From: Diphasiastrum complanatum
Lineage: Eukaryota; Streptophyta; Lycopodiopsida; Lycopodiales; Lycopodiaceae
Direction: 5' to 3'
Length of the DNA stretch: 64,000 nt
Assembly: GCA_029204225.1 (NCBI GenBank)
Contig: CM055092.1
Coordinates: 20,785,669-20,849,668, forward strand
Shown: positions 43,987-54,716 of the stretch, one piece after another
How positions within the stretch are numbered: position 1 is the stretch's first letter
Layout of the letters: the number at the start of each line of letters is the position of its first letter
Translations under genes and position numbers: made by a program
Notes under the pieces: model-generated
Told to the model about the DNA's origin: nothing
Database searches by the model: none
Seen by the model: only the letters and a program-made list of their open reading frames with translations

Positions 43987-44082
43987 GTGGGTAGCAGCAG
44001 GGGGTGGAATTGCAGCGAAAGTTGGTTGTCGTGTTCAGCAACAAGACGTGGGAGGCGAGTCAGGAGTAACGATCTAAAAACT

Positions 44083-44200
44083 TAAACGATGATGCTTTTG
44101 TGATGTCATCTTGTTTGCTGACCAATGACGGAGATATTGATCCATGTTGGATTGATAGTGGAGCAAGCTTTCATATGACATGTCACAAAGAATACTTCAT
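44083..44200 (+). pseudogene. Isolated copia protease fragment
   Basis: Reads SSCLLTNDGDID then CWIDSGASFHMTC, the copia aspartic-protease motif. The same sequence occurs inverted at 45.1 kb and 50.0 kb, so a retroelement piece was rearranged here. Confidence 0.7.
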
Positions 44201-45084
44201 TTCAATTCCCATAAGATCACACAGTCAATTCTGAGCAGACTCGCCAGTTACTCATTCTCTGGGCAGAAATTTCAATATCTATAACTACTCAACGAGTGCT
44301 GGCTCACTCTCCTATTGCATCTTATTTGACTGTGCATTGAAGTCTCAGCTGAAATTCCCACCTCTAAGCATTGGCTCCTCATACATTCAGTACTGCATCT
44401 TGAGTTTATATGAATGTTTCGAAACATGGCCTCTACCATTGTTGCTAAATGAGAGAGCCATCTGACCATTGAACGGACTGTTACTACCAACTGAAAGCCA
44501 GTGATCTAAGGTATACTTCAGTACAATAACCTCAAGCGTTAACCTATGCGGCACTCAATCGTTCATCTATAAGGGAGGAAATCACTGTTTGTGAGGAGTT
44601 TTCACTCGTAATGTTGTAGTCCGCATGTACTATTTTCTGTAGTACGAAACTGCAATTCCAACTTGCAAAGATTCACACCTTGTCAAGGCTAAACAACCAG
44701 TTGTGAAAAGTTTTTAGCAAATATATTTGAATGCAATGAAAAAGGAGGCTCTACACATTCATGCTAGCTAGCTCTTGCGATAAATCGATTTCTCCCAATT
44801 CCACTTGAGGTCATGTTTCTTCCCAAAATTGCTATATGCATGATGAATGCATTCTCAATGAAATGTTTACGATGGTACGTGTGCATGTTTTCAATTATTC
44901 ATGATCAAGATCTGCTACCAGGTTAGATAAAATAATGGAAAGTTGTAAAGTGAAGCATGAAAGTTGCTAACTACAAGAAATGTGATAATTGCAACTTGAT
45001 TGCTGTACATGACTTGTATGGCATCTTGATGTTTATGAACACGTACTTGTTTTTTCGTGGTTAACAATTGTATATGTTTATGAC

Positions 45085-45215
45085 CTTCTTTTCTCCTTCA
45101 TAAGACACCAAAGAACATCTCATATGAAAGCTTGCTCCAATATCAATCCACCATGGATCAATATCTCCATCATCGGTTAGCAAACAAGAAGACATCAATA
45201 AAGCATCATCATTTG
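45085..45215 (-). pseudogene. Inverted copia protease fragment (unit 1)
   Basis: The minus strand reads SSCLLTDDGDIDPWWIDIGASFHMRC. In the motif the usual DSGAS is DIGAS (Ser to Ile), which argues against function. Same text as the plus-strand fragment at 44.1 kb. Confidence 0.75.
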
Positions 45216-45614
45216 AATAGATGGTATTTATTTTATGAAACAAACATTCTAGGAGGTAGACTTACAAGATACCAAATATAAATAGAAGTTATTAGATCTT
45301 TAGCCATTGAGTTATGGTACACAAATGGTGCACTTCCTCTTATGGAAGCCTACCCAATATCTGCATGAGCTAATTTGCCATATATGCCCTATGTGAGTAG
45401 AGGTTGTTAATTTTCCTAGCTATATGATATCTTACGTTACCTTGTTGCATCCCTAGTCAAAGTCATATGCCTTGCACAATCCATAGGAAGCATAAACATG
45501 TTTTGAAGATTTTGGAACATAGATAAGCATATGCCATGATCAATTGCAGTTGACATTGAAGGTACATACATCAGTGGTATGTTTTTAAATCCCAAGAGGG
45601 GTAGCCATTTTTGG

Positions 45615-45785
45615 AGGTGTATATTTGTTCCATGTGCTATAAATTTGGTCATTTCTCTTCCAAGTATCCATTGGTTTTACAAAAGAATCCTCCTACCACG
45701 ATCCCCCTTGAGTCCAAGAGACCACCACCAATAGCTTCCAAAAAACCTTCAAGCAATAAAGATAAAGGAAAATCCACAATTTGCT
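45615..45785 (+). pseudogene. Zinc-knuckle-like fragment (unit 1)
   Basis: The plus-strand frame reads CYKFGHFSSKYPL followed by a Pro/Lys-rich run (KRPPPIASKKP). This resembles a CCHC knuckle (CxxCxxxHxxxxC) in which two Cys are lost. Repeated at about 50.5 kb. Possibly from a retroelement Gag. Confidence 0.35.
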
Positions 45786-46125
45786 AAGCTCCTAGCACCA
45801 ATATTATGCCTCAATGTAGTTCGGTAATCAGCTCATTAGCCATACAACTAAAGACAAAGGAGAATGTAATGTCACATGGATTGACACCACAAGAGAAATA
45901 TGCTCCCATTGAATGAACATCGATAGTTAAGGTTTTTCAATGTCAAACTAAGAAAACCAAAGCACCAAACATAATTAATTAGTGTTCGGAATAGTAAAAT
46001 ATAGGAGTTTGATGGTTGGGGCATGTTTGTAGAAAGCATGGACACTGAAGTATTTTGGAGAAATGTACAATTGTTATAAATGTAATATGTAGGCTAATTC
46101 ATAGAAGATCTAGTATTGATGGTCG

Positions 46126-46928
46126 TGAAGAAACAAAATGTTTCTGTCTCCAAAGCTTTGCTAGCCCTCGACTCTCTACCTACCATAACCCAAAGAGTCT
46201 ACACACAAGGTGTAACCGTCAACTTGATGGTTTCAGCTGAAGACCTCAAAGACGAAAGAGAAATGTTCAATGACAGGAGGAGTTCAACCCAAAGGCTGAA
46301 GGTGGGATGATGGACGAAGGTAAAACAGTTAAGACCAACCCAAAGACCGAATGACGAGCAGCCGATGTTCGGAACACCCGAAGACCGAATACTTTCAACT
46401 CTTCATAATCCAAGTACAGGAAAAATAAAAGAAGTACCATAACGTACAATCATGATCTAATTATGCTGACATCATCCAAAGGAACGTTAGGAACTGCCTA
46501 CTTTTAGATTGCTTAATCTATCAATCCAGATGTTATTCTAAATATATGATGATTATGTAGGCACCATGTTGCTATATGCTAAATAGTCATAAGAAGAAGA
46601 TACAAGTAAGTATCAAGCATCAGAGAGATCCAGAGAGATCCAAGAAGTCCGCTAGTAAGCGAGACATAGTTTGTGAGAGACATAGCTTCTCTCACGTCGA
46701 CGCGTTGTGTGGGTTTGTTACATAGTGCTTTGAGGAAAGAAGATCAATAAATGATGTTGTTCAGTTATTTTACTTATTTGGCACTCTGGTTGAATCTTGT
46801 TGAGTAAAGAAATAATTTAAACATAGGTCAGCAGTGTCTGTCTACACTATGGAGGATTGTAGGTCTGATATAGCTGGCACTGTCCAACGGTTAGCCCTGA
46901 ATTCCATCCGGACCAAAACACTCTTCAA
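46126..46928 (+). mobile_element. LTR of copia F1
   Basis: Starts near TGAAGAAACAAAATG and ends CTCTTCAA before a primer-binding site at 46929. Shares blocks with the E LTR (CAAAGCTTTGCTAGC, CGCTAGTAAGCGAGAC, AGTGTCTGTCTACACT). A hairpin, TGAGAGACATAGCTTCTCTCA, lies near 46673. Confidence 0.7.
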
Positions 46929-49371
46929 TGGTATCATAGCTAGGTGATCAAATTGATTCGACAGATGTTCGATGGCACAAAAGATTACGCCACATAAACC
47001 CAATGGCATTGTATCAAGCAAGCCAACATGGAGTTGTCACAAGTTTGAGCATCTCGAATAAAAAAAATTCGATAACCTGTGATGCATGCATGAAAGGTAA
47101 GATGTCATGTAATCCTTTCACCAGAGACTCCCATAGAACGACAAAGATTCTGGAATTGGTACATTCGGACATCTGCGGACCTTTCGATGTGATCTCAGTA
47201 GGAGGTTCGAAGTACTACATCACCTTCATTGACAGGTTCACAGAATACGTGAACTGGGTAGAAAGATGCATAGGAAGCAAAGTGTGGCCTATCAGAACAG
47301 ATCGTGGTGGAGAGTACACCTTGAATCACTTCGTTGATTTCTATAGTGAACGTGCATCCTACACACCACAACACAATGGTGTCGCTGAGAGAAATAAAAG
47401 GACTCTCATGGAAGCCGCAAAGTGCATGCTATGGCCCATTCAAAGGCACCGAGAGTACTATGGGCTGAAGCAGTAGCTACATCTACCTACATCCAGAATA
47501 GGATAGGCAAATCAGGTGTTCCTCACAAGACACCACACGAACTATGGTGGGGCAAAAAACCCATTCTGACTCATATTTGGATCTTTGGTTGTGCAGCATA
47601 TGCACTTGTTCCTGACAAGCTTTGAAAGAAGCTTGATGAGAAAGTAGAACAGGGCTACCTTGTAGGATATGAAAATCATTCATCATACTATAGGATCTAT
47701 ATGCCAAAGAAAAACCAAGTGAAGATAGTCAAAGACGTCAAGTTCGATGAGACCAGAACAATGGCCAATAATGATTCAGCCAGCTATGAAGTCCTAGGAA
47801 GGCAATACTATGAGCTACCAACCACACAGAGGGAGCAGAAGACGAACACTTAGACAAAGATGTTCGAGTCACACCTCAGCGACGAATTAGAAGAGAAAAG
47901 TACCTCAAGCATGCCAGTTGCTAGAGGCCTTGTAAACCAAGATGGTTCCGGACCTAGCAGAACAGATAAAGGCAGAGGCATTACAGTACCAAAAGAGACT
48001 CCTAGAAGATCAACAAGAATTCAAAGGGCACCAACCTGATTCGTGCCAGGGACCTCAGCTTCAATGCACAAAAAGTTTTGTGGATTCAGTAGCAAACCAC
48101 AAACATTCGAGGAAGCAATTGAGAGTCCAGAGAAGGACAAATGGATCCAAGCCATGAACGAAGAGATAGAATTCATGGAGAAGAACGAGGTATAGACACT
48201 ACAGCCACTACCAGATAAGCGAATGACTAAACAATGCAAATGGGTATATACAAGCTGAAGTATGGACCGAAAGGAGATGTTTCGAGGTATAAAGCCAAAC
48301 TTGAAGCGAAGGGTTTTTCTCATACGTATGGTATTGACTACATTGAGACCTTCTCTCCAGTCGTGAAACATTCGTTCCTACGCCTACTGTTTGCATATGC
48401 AGCTCCTTATGATCTCAGGATTCACATTGTGGAGGAAAAGAAAGTGTTCCTACATGGCAAATTAGACGAAGAAGTCTATATGAATCACCCTCCAGGTTAT
48501 GTCTGCGAGTCACTTCTCAGCTATGCATGCCGAATGCACAGAAGGATGTACGGTTTGAATCAATTAGCATGACAATCGTACAAGAAGAAAGATCACGCCC
48601 TAAGATCTTTGGGATTCGAGCCTCTAATGGCTGACTCAAATGTTTATGTGAAGCTCATAGATGGAGAGATCATCCTTCATTAGAGGAGTTCTAAATCCAA
48701 AAAAGACCCTTTGTAAAGATTCTTTTTATATTTTTTCTCAATTTTTTCTTACACATTGACCAATCAAAGCACTCAAATTTGAAATCTACATAACATAACT
48801 TTTTGAGTCCACATTTTGATTCCACACTAAAAATGGCATAGCTTTTTAGTGGTAAGTCCGAATTTAGCGAAGTTTGGTGCATTGGAAAGCGCTCGACAAG
48901 GGCTTTCCAATGAGATGTTCGATGACATACTTCCAAGCTACAATTAAAAATTTAAGGCAAGTCAAATGTATTAGTGCTATAATACTTTAATAATATAAAC
49001 TACATCTTGCAGAATTCTTAAAGGGTCTTTTTGGAGCTCAAAACTCCTCTAATGGTTGTTGTATATGTGGACGACACCCTGGTACTGTGCAGGAGCGAAT
49101 AGCTAATTGTCGAGGTGAAGTATGACATTTTGAAACATTTCGAAATCATGGACCTAGGAGAAGCCAAAAGTTATCTTGGCTTATAGATTGACATAGACTA
49201 TGATGAAGGGAAGCTGTACCTTCATCAATCCAGATACACTCAGAAAATCCTGGAGGATTTCGGGATGATAGATTGCAGAGGGAAAAATATGCCAATGCTT
49301 ATAGGAACACTTCTGACTAATGAAGACTGTCCGAAGACTGACGAAGAGAGGGAAACAATGCTGCACAGACG
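46929..49371 (+). pseudogene. Copia F1: primer site joined directly to pre-integrase, then integrase and partial reverse transcriptase
   Basis: TGGTATCATAGC at 46929 (primer-binding site, one change) is followed after about 35 bases by RWHKRLRHINPM, the GAG-pre-integrase motif. Gag and protease are therefore deleted. Integrase follows (CDACMKGKMS, HSDICGPF, RTDRGGEY, YTPQHNGVAERNKR), with an internal deletion after ITFIDR; then the linker (YEVLGRQYYELP), reverse transcriptase (KAKLEAKGFSHTYGIDYIETFSP, VYMNHPPGYVCES), an interrupting MITE (48679-49053) and VVVYVDDTLVLCRSE with QSRYTQKILEDFGM up to 49371. Several stops and shifts; no 3' LTR. Confidence 0.85.
48679..49053. mobile_element. 375-bp MITE inserted in reverse transcriptase of F1
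   Basis: Terminal inverted repeats ATTAGAGGAGTTCTAAATCC and the counterpart ending CTCAAAACTCCTCTAAT; AAAGACCCTTT and AAAGGGTCTTT pair further in. It interrupts the reverse transcriptase just before VVVYVDD. The exact target duplication (TA, or three bases) is ambiguous. The body contains the GGAAAGC..CTTTCC and GGTAAGTCC module shared, inverted, with the MITE at 18.96 kb. Confidence 0.8.
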
Positions 49372-49974
49372 CTGAAAGCCAGTGATCTAAGGTATACTTG
49401 AGTACAATAACCTCAAGCGTTAAGGTATGCGGCACTCAATCGCTCATCTATATGGGAAGAAATCATTGTTTGTGAGGAGTTTTCACTCGTAATTCTGTAG
49501 TCCACAAGTACTGTTTTCTATAGTACTAAATTGCAATTCCAACTTGCAAAGATTCACACCTTGTCAAGGCTAAACAACCAATTGTGAAAAGTTTTTAGCA
49601 ACTATATTTGAAGGCAATGAAAAAGGAGGCTCTACACATTCATGCTAGCTAGCTCTTGCGATAAATCGATTTCTCTCAATCCCACTTGAGGTAATGTTTC
49701 TTCCCAAAATTGCTATGTGCATGATGAATGCATTCTCAATGAAATGTTTACGATGGTACGTGTGCATGTTTTCAATTATTCATGATCAAGATCTGCTACC
49801 AGGTTAGATAAAATAATGGAGAGTTGTAAAGTGAAGCATGAAAGTTGCTAACTACAAGAAATGTGATAATTGCAACTTGATTGTTACACATGACTTGTAT
49901 GGGCTCTTGATGTTTATGAACACGTACTTGTTTTTTTGTAGTTAATAATTGTATATGTTAATGACCTTCTTTTC

Positions 49975-50095
49975 TCCTTCATAAGACACCAAAGAACATC
50001 TCATATGAAAGCTTGCTCCAATATCAATCCACCATGGATCAATATCTCCATCATCGGTTAGCAAACAAGAAGACATCAATAAAGCATCATCATTT
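49975..50095 (-). pseudogene. Inverted copia protease fragment (unit 2)
   Basis: Duplicate of the fragment at 45085-45215, with the same DIGAS change. Confidence 0.7.
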
Positions 50096-50496
50096 GAGTT
50101 TATAGATGGTATTTATTTTGTGAAACAAACATTCTAGGAGGTAGACTTACAAGATACCAAGTATAAATAGAAGTTATTAGATCTTTAGCCATTGAGTTAT
50201 GGTACACAAATGGTGCACTCCCTCTTATGGAAGCCTACCCAATATCTGCACGAGCTAATTTGCCATATATGCCCTATGGGAGTAGAGGTTGTTAATTTTC
50301 CTGGCTATATGATATCTTCCGTTACCTTGTTGCATCCCTAGTCAAAGTCATATGCCTTGCACAATCCATAGGAAGTAGAAACATGTTTTGAAGATTTTGG
50401 AACATAGATAAGCCTATGCCACGATCAATGGTAGTTGACATTGAAGATACGGACATCGGTGGTATGTTTTGAGATCCCAAGAGGGGTAGCAATTTC

Positions 50497-50667
50497 TGGA
50501 GGTGTATATTTGTTCCATGTGACATAAATTTGTTCATTTCTCTTCCAAGTATCCATTGGTTTTACAAAAGAATCCTCCTACCACGATCCCCCTTGATTCC
50601 AAGAGACCACCACCAATAGCTTCCAAAAAACCTCCAGGTGATAAAGATAAAGGAAAATTCACAATTT
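50497..50667 (+). pseudogene. Zinc-knuckle-like fragment (unit 2)
   Basis: Duplicate of 45615-45785, also degenerate. Confidence 0.3.
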
Positions 50668-51010
50668 GCTAAGCTCCTAGCACCAATATTATGCCTCAAT
50701 GTAGTTCTGTAATCAGCTCACTAGCCATACAACTAAAGACAAAGGAGAATGTAATGTCACATGGATTGACACCACAAGAGAAATATGCTCCCATTGAATG
50801 AACAACGATAGTTAAGGTTGTTCAATGTCGATCTAAGAAAACCAAAGCACCTAACATATTTAATTAGTGTTCAGAATAGTAAAATATAGGAGTTTGATGG
50901 TTGGGCCATGTTTGTAGAAAGCATGGAGACTGAAGTATTTTGGAGAAATGTACAATTGTTATAAATGTAATATGTAGGCTAATTCATAGAAAATCTAGTA
51001 CTGATGGCCT

Positions 51011-51843
51011 TGAAGAAACAAAATGTTTCTGTCTCCAAAGCTTTGCTAGCCCTCGACTCTCTACCTACCGTAACCCAAAGAGTCTACCCACAAGGTGTAA
51101 CCGTCAACTTGATGGTTTCAGCTGATGACCTCAAAGAGGAATGAGAAATGTTCAATGACAGGAGGAGCTCAACCCAAAGGCTGAAGGTTGGACAATGGAC
51201 GAAGGTAAAACAGTTGGGATCAACCCGAAGACTGAATGACGAGCAGCCAATGTTTGGAACACCCGAAGACCGAATACTTCCAACTCTTCATACTTCAAGT
51301 ACAGGAAAAATAAAAGAAGTACCATAAAGTACAATCTCCTCATCTGATTCTGCTGACATCATCCAAAGGAACGTTAGGAAGTGCCTAATCAGGCGTTCTT
51401 GTAATCTGTGATTAGTTTTTAGATTGCTTAATCTATCAATCCATATGTTATTCTAAATATATGATGATTATGTAGGCACCATGTTGCTATATGGTAAATA
51501 GCCATAAGAAGAAAATACGAGTAAGTATCAAGCATCAAAGAGATCCAGAGAGATCCAAGAAGTCTGCTAGTAAGCGAGACATAGATCGTGAGAGACATAG
51601 CTTCTCTCACGTCGACGCATTGTGTGGGTTTGTTACATAGTGCTTTGAAGAAAGAGGATCAATAAATGATGTTCTTCAGTTGTTTTACTTATTCCGCACT
51701 CTGGTTCAATCTTGTAGAATAAAGAAATTATTTAAACATAGGTCAGCAGTGTCTGACTACACACTTGAGGATTGTAGGTCTGATATAGCCGGCAGTGTCC
51801 AACAATCAGCCCCGAATGCCATCTGGGCCAAAACTCTCTTCAA
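51011..51843 (+). mobile_element. LTR of copia F2
   Basis: Copy of the F1 LTR, about 30 bp longer through a segment near 51390-51415 (CTTGTAATCTGTGATTAG) that is missing in F1 but has a counterpart in the E LTR near 24900. That shows F1 suffered the deletion. Followed by TGGTATCAGAGC at 51844. Confidence 0.7.
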
Positions 51844-54114
51844 TGGTATCAGAGCTAGGCGATCAAATTGATTCGACAGATGTTCTATGGCACAAAAGAT
51901 TATGCCACATAAACCCAATGGCATTGAATCAAGCAAGCCAGGATGGAGTTGTCACAAGTTTGAGCATCTCGAATGCAAAAAATTCGATAATCTGTGATGC
52001 ATGCATGGAAGGTAAGATGTCACGTACTCCTTTCACTAGAGACTCCTATAGAACGACAAAAATTCTGGAATTCGTACATTCGGACATCTACGCACCTTTC
52101 GATGTGATCTCAGTAGGAGGTTCGAAGTACTACATCACCTTCATTGACGACTGCAGTAAGTTCGCCAGAGTCTACTTCATTCACAACAAGTCAAAAGCAC
52201 TTGACAGGTTCACAAAATACGTGAACTAGGTAGAAAGATGCATAGGAAACAAAGTGTAGCAGATCAGAACAGATCGTGGTGGAGAGTACACCTCGAATCA
52301 CTTCATTGATTTCTATAGTGAAAGTGCATCCTAGACACCACAACACAATGGTGTCGCTGAGAGAAAGAACAGGACTCTCATGGAAGCCGCAAGGTGCATG
52401 ATGGCCCATTCAAAGGCACCGAGAGTACTATGGGCTCAAGCAGTAGCCAGATCTACCTACATCCAGAATAGGATAGGCAAATCAGGTGTTACTCACACGA
52501 CACCACACGAACTATGGTGGGGCAGAAAACCCAATCTGATTCATATTCAGATCTTTGGCTGTGCAACATATGCACTTGTTCCTGACAAGCTTCGAAAGAA
52601 GCTTGATGAGAAAGCAGAACATGGATACCTTGTAGGATATGACAATCATTCATCATACTATAGGATCTGTATGCCAAAGAAAAACCAAGTAAAGACAGTC
52701 AAAGACGTCAAGTTCGATGAGACCAGAACAATGGCCAATAATGATTCAGCCAGCTATGAAGTCCTAGGAAGGCAATACTATGAGCTGCCAACCACGCCAG
52801 AGGGAGCAGAAGACGAACACTTAGACAAAGATGTTCGAGTCGCACCTCAGCGATGAATTAGAAGAGGAAAGTACCACAAGCATGCCAGTTGCTAGAAGCC
52901 TTGTAAACCAAGATTGGTCCGGACCTAGCAGAACAGATAAAGGCAGAGGCATTGCAGTACCAGAAAGGAGATCAACAAGAATTCAAAGGGCACCAACCTG
53001 ATTCGTGCCAGGGACCTGAGCTTCAATGCACAAAAAGTTTTGTGGATTCAGTAGCAAACCACAAACATTTGAGAAAGCAATTGAGAGTCCAGAGAAGGAC
53101 AATTGGATCCAAGCCATGAACGAAGAGATAGAATTCATGGAGAAGTATGAGGTATGGACACTAGAGCCACTACCAGATAAGCGAAAGACTAAACAATGCT
53201 AATGGGTATACAAGCTGAAGTCTGGACCGAAAGGAGATGTTTCAAGATATAATGCCAGACTTGTAGCGAAGGGTTTTTCTCATACGTATGGCATTGACTA
53301 CACTGAGACCTTCTCTCCCATCGTGAAACATTCATTCCTACGCCTACTGTTTGCATATGCTGCAGCTTATGATCTCAGGATTCACATTGTAGAGGAAAAG
53401 AAAGTGTTCCTACATGGCCAATTAGACGAAGAAGTCTATATGAATCAGCCTCAGGTTATGTCTGCGAGTCACTTCCCAGCTATGCATGCCGAATGCACAG
53501 AAGTATCTATGGTCTGAATCAATCAGCACGACAATCGTACAAGAAGAAAGATCACGCCCTAAGATCTTTGGGATTCGAGCCTCTAATGGTTGACTCAAAT
53601 GTCTATGTGAAGATCACAGATGGAGAGATCATCCTTCATTAGAGGAGTTCTAAATCCAAAAATGACCCTTTGTAAAGATTCTTTTTATATTTTTTCTCAA
53701 TTTTTTCTTACACATGGACCAATCAAAACACTCAAATTTGAAATCTACGTAACTTAACCTTTTGAGTCCACATTTTGATTCCACACTAAAAATGGCATAG
53801 CTTTTTAGTGGTAAGTCCAAATTTAGCGGAGTTTGGTGCATTGGAAAGCGCTTTACAAGGGCTTTCCAATGATATGTTAGATGACATATTCTAAGCTACG
53901 ATTAAAAAGTTAAGGCAAGTCAAAGGTATTAGTGTTATAATACTTTAATAATATAAACTACATCTTGCACAAATTCTTAAAGGGTCTTTTTGGAGCTCAA
54001 AACTCCTCTAATGGTTTCTATATATGTGGACGACACCCTAATACTGTGTAGGAGCAAAGAGCTAATTGCCGAGGTGAAGTATGACATTTCGAAATTATGG
54101 ACCTAGGAGAAGCC
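51844..54114 (+). pseudogene. Copia F2: gag-less derivative, integrase and partial reverse transcriptase
   Basis: A perfect primer-binding site TGGTATCAGAGC at 51844 runs straight into LWHKRLCHINPMALNQ (pre-integrase). Integrase here keeps the segment absent in F1 (YITFIDDCSKFARVYFIHNKSKALDRF). RTDRGGEY and the linker YEVLGRQYYELP follow, then reverse transcriptase (VAKGFSHTYGIDYTETFSP), the MITE (53638-54012) and a short piece to 54114, where it is truncated. Stops near 52228, 52258 and 52333 and others make it non-functional. Confidence 0.85.
53638..54012. mobile_element. 375-bp MITE inserted in F2
   Basis: Same element, same size and same insertion site as 48679-49053. Confidence 0.8.
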
Positions 54115-54673
54115 CTACCCTTTTGTTCATTTGTGCATTATTACGGACTATATTACATCTTGATTCTTGCTGCTACGTTGACACGCTTCCGATCCACAAC
54201 TGTCCGTTGTAAGTTTCCGCTGCTAGTGTCTTGATCCAGATTTTGATTCTGGACCTCTATCTTTGGAACCGATCGTTCGATTCCCATCAAGATACTATGT
54301 TCTACACTTGTGTTAGAACTCGTTTATGCTACACCACCGATTTCCAACATTCTCTGTACTTTTAATACCCAGTACCCCATACCAAAGCTCAGCCTGCGAC
54401 TCAGAGGCACAATATCTCAAATAACCATTTTATTTACATGTCTTTTACAAGTGTCACCATAGGCCGATGACTTAGCCATTTCATTTTTCTTACAAAAGTA
54501 CATTTGTGAGTAAAACAATAAAGAACCGAGACAGGGAGTAAAATCTATAATAGATACTATGATAGATTGCAAGACCTAGCTATGGAATATCTTAACTACA
54601 ATACTAGACCAAAAAACATCAAATACAAGGAGAATAGCATAAGCACCTCACAACAAAAGTTAGAAGAATAAAT

Positions 54674-54716
<43 letters not shown>

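Larger units (their letters stand above)
44491..49371. repeat. Tandem duplication, unit 1 (~4.9 kb)
   Basis: From CTGAAAGCCAGTGATCTAAGG at 44491 the sequence recurs at 49372 in direct orientation with an offset of about 4.88 kb, and is collinear with minor substitutions and small indels to 49165 (unit 2: 54114). It includes upstream flank, an inverted protease fragment, a zinc-knuckle fragment, the F1 LTR, partial pol and a MITE. Unit 1 continues about 200 bp further than unit 2, to the junction with unit 2. Confidence 0.9.
49372..54114. repeat. Tandem duplication, unit 2 (~4.7 kb)
   Basis: Direct repeat of 44491-49165; begins CTGAAAGCCAGTGATC and ends at ACCTAGGAGAAGCC, after which it diverges into unrelated sequence. 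Both units carry the MITE at the same site, so the MITE insertion came before the duplication. Confidence 0.9.
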
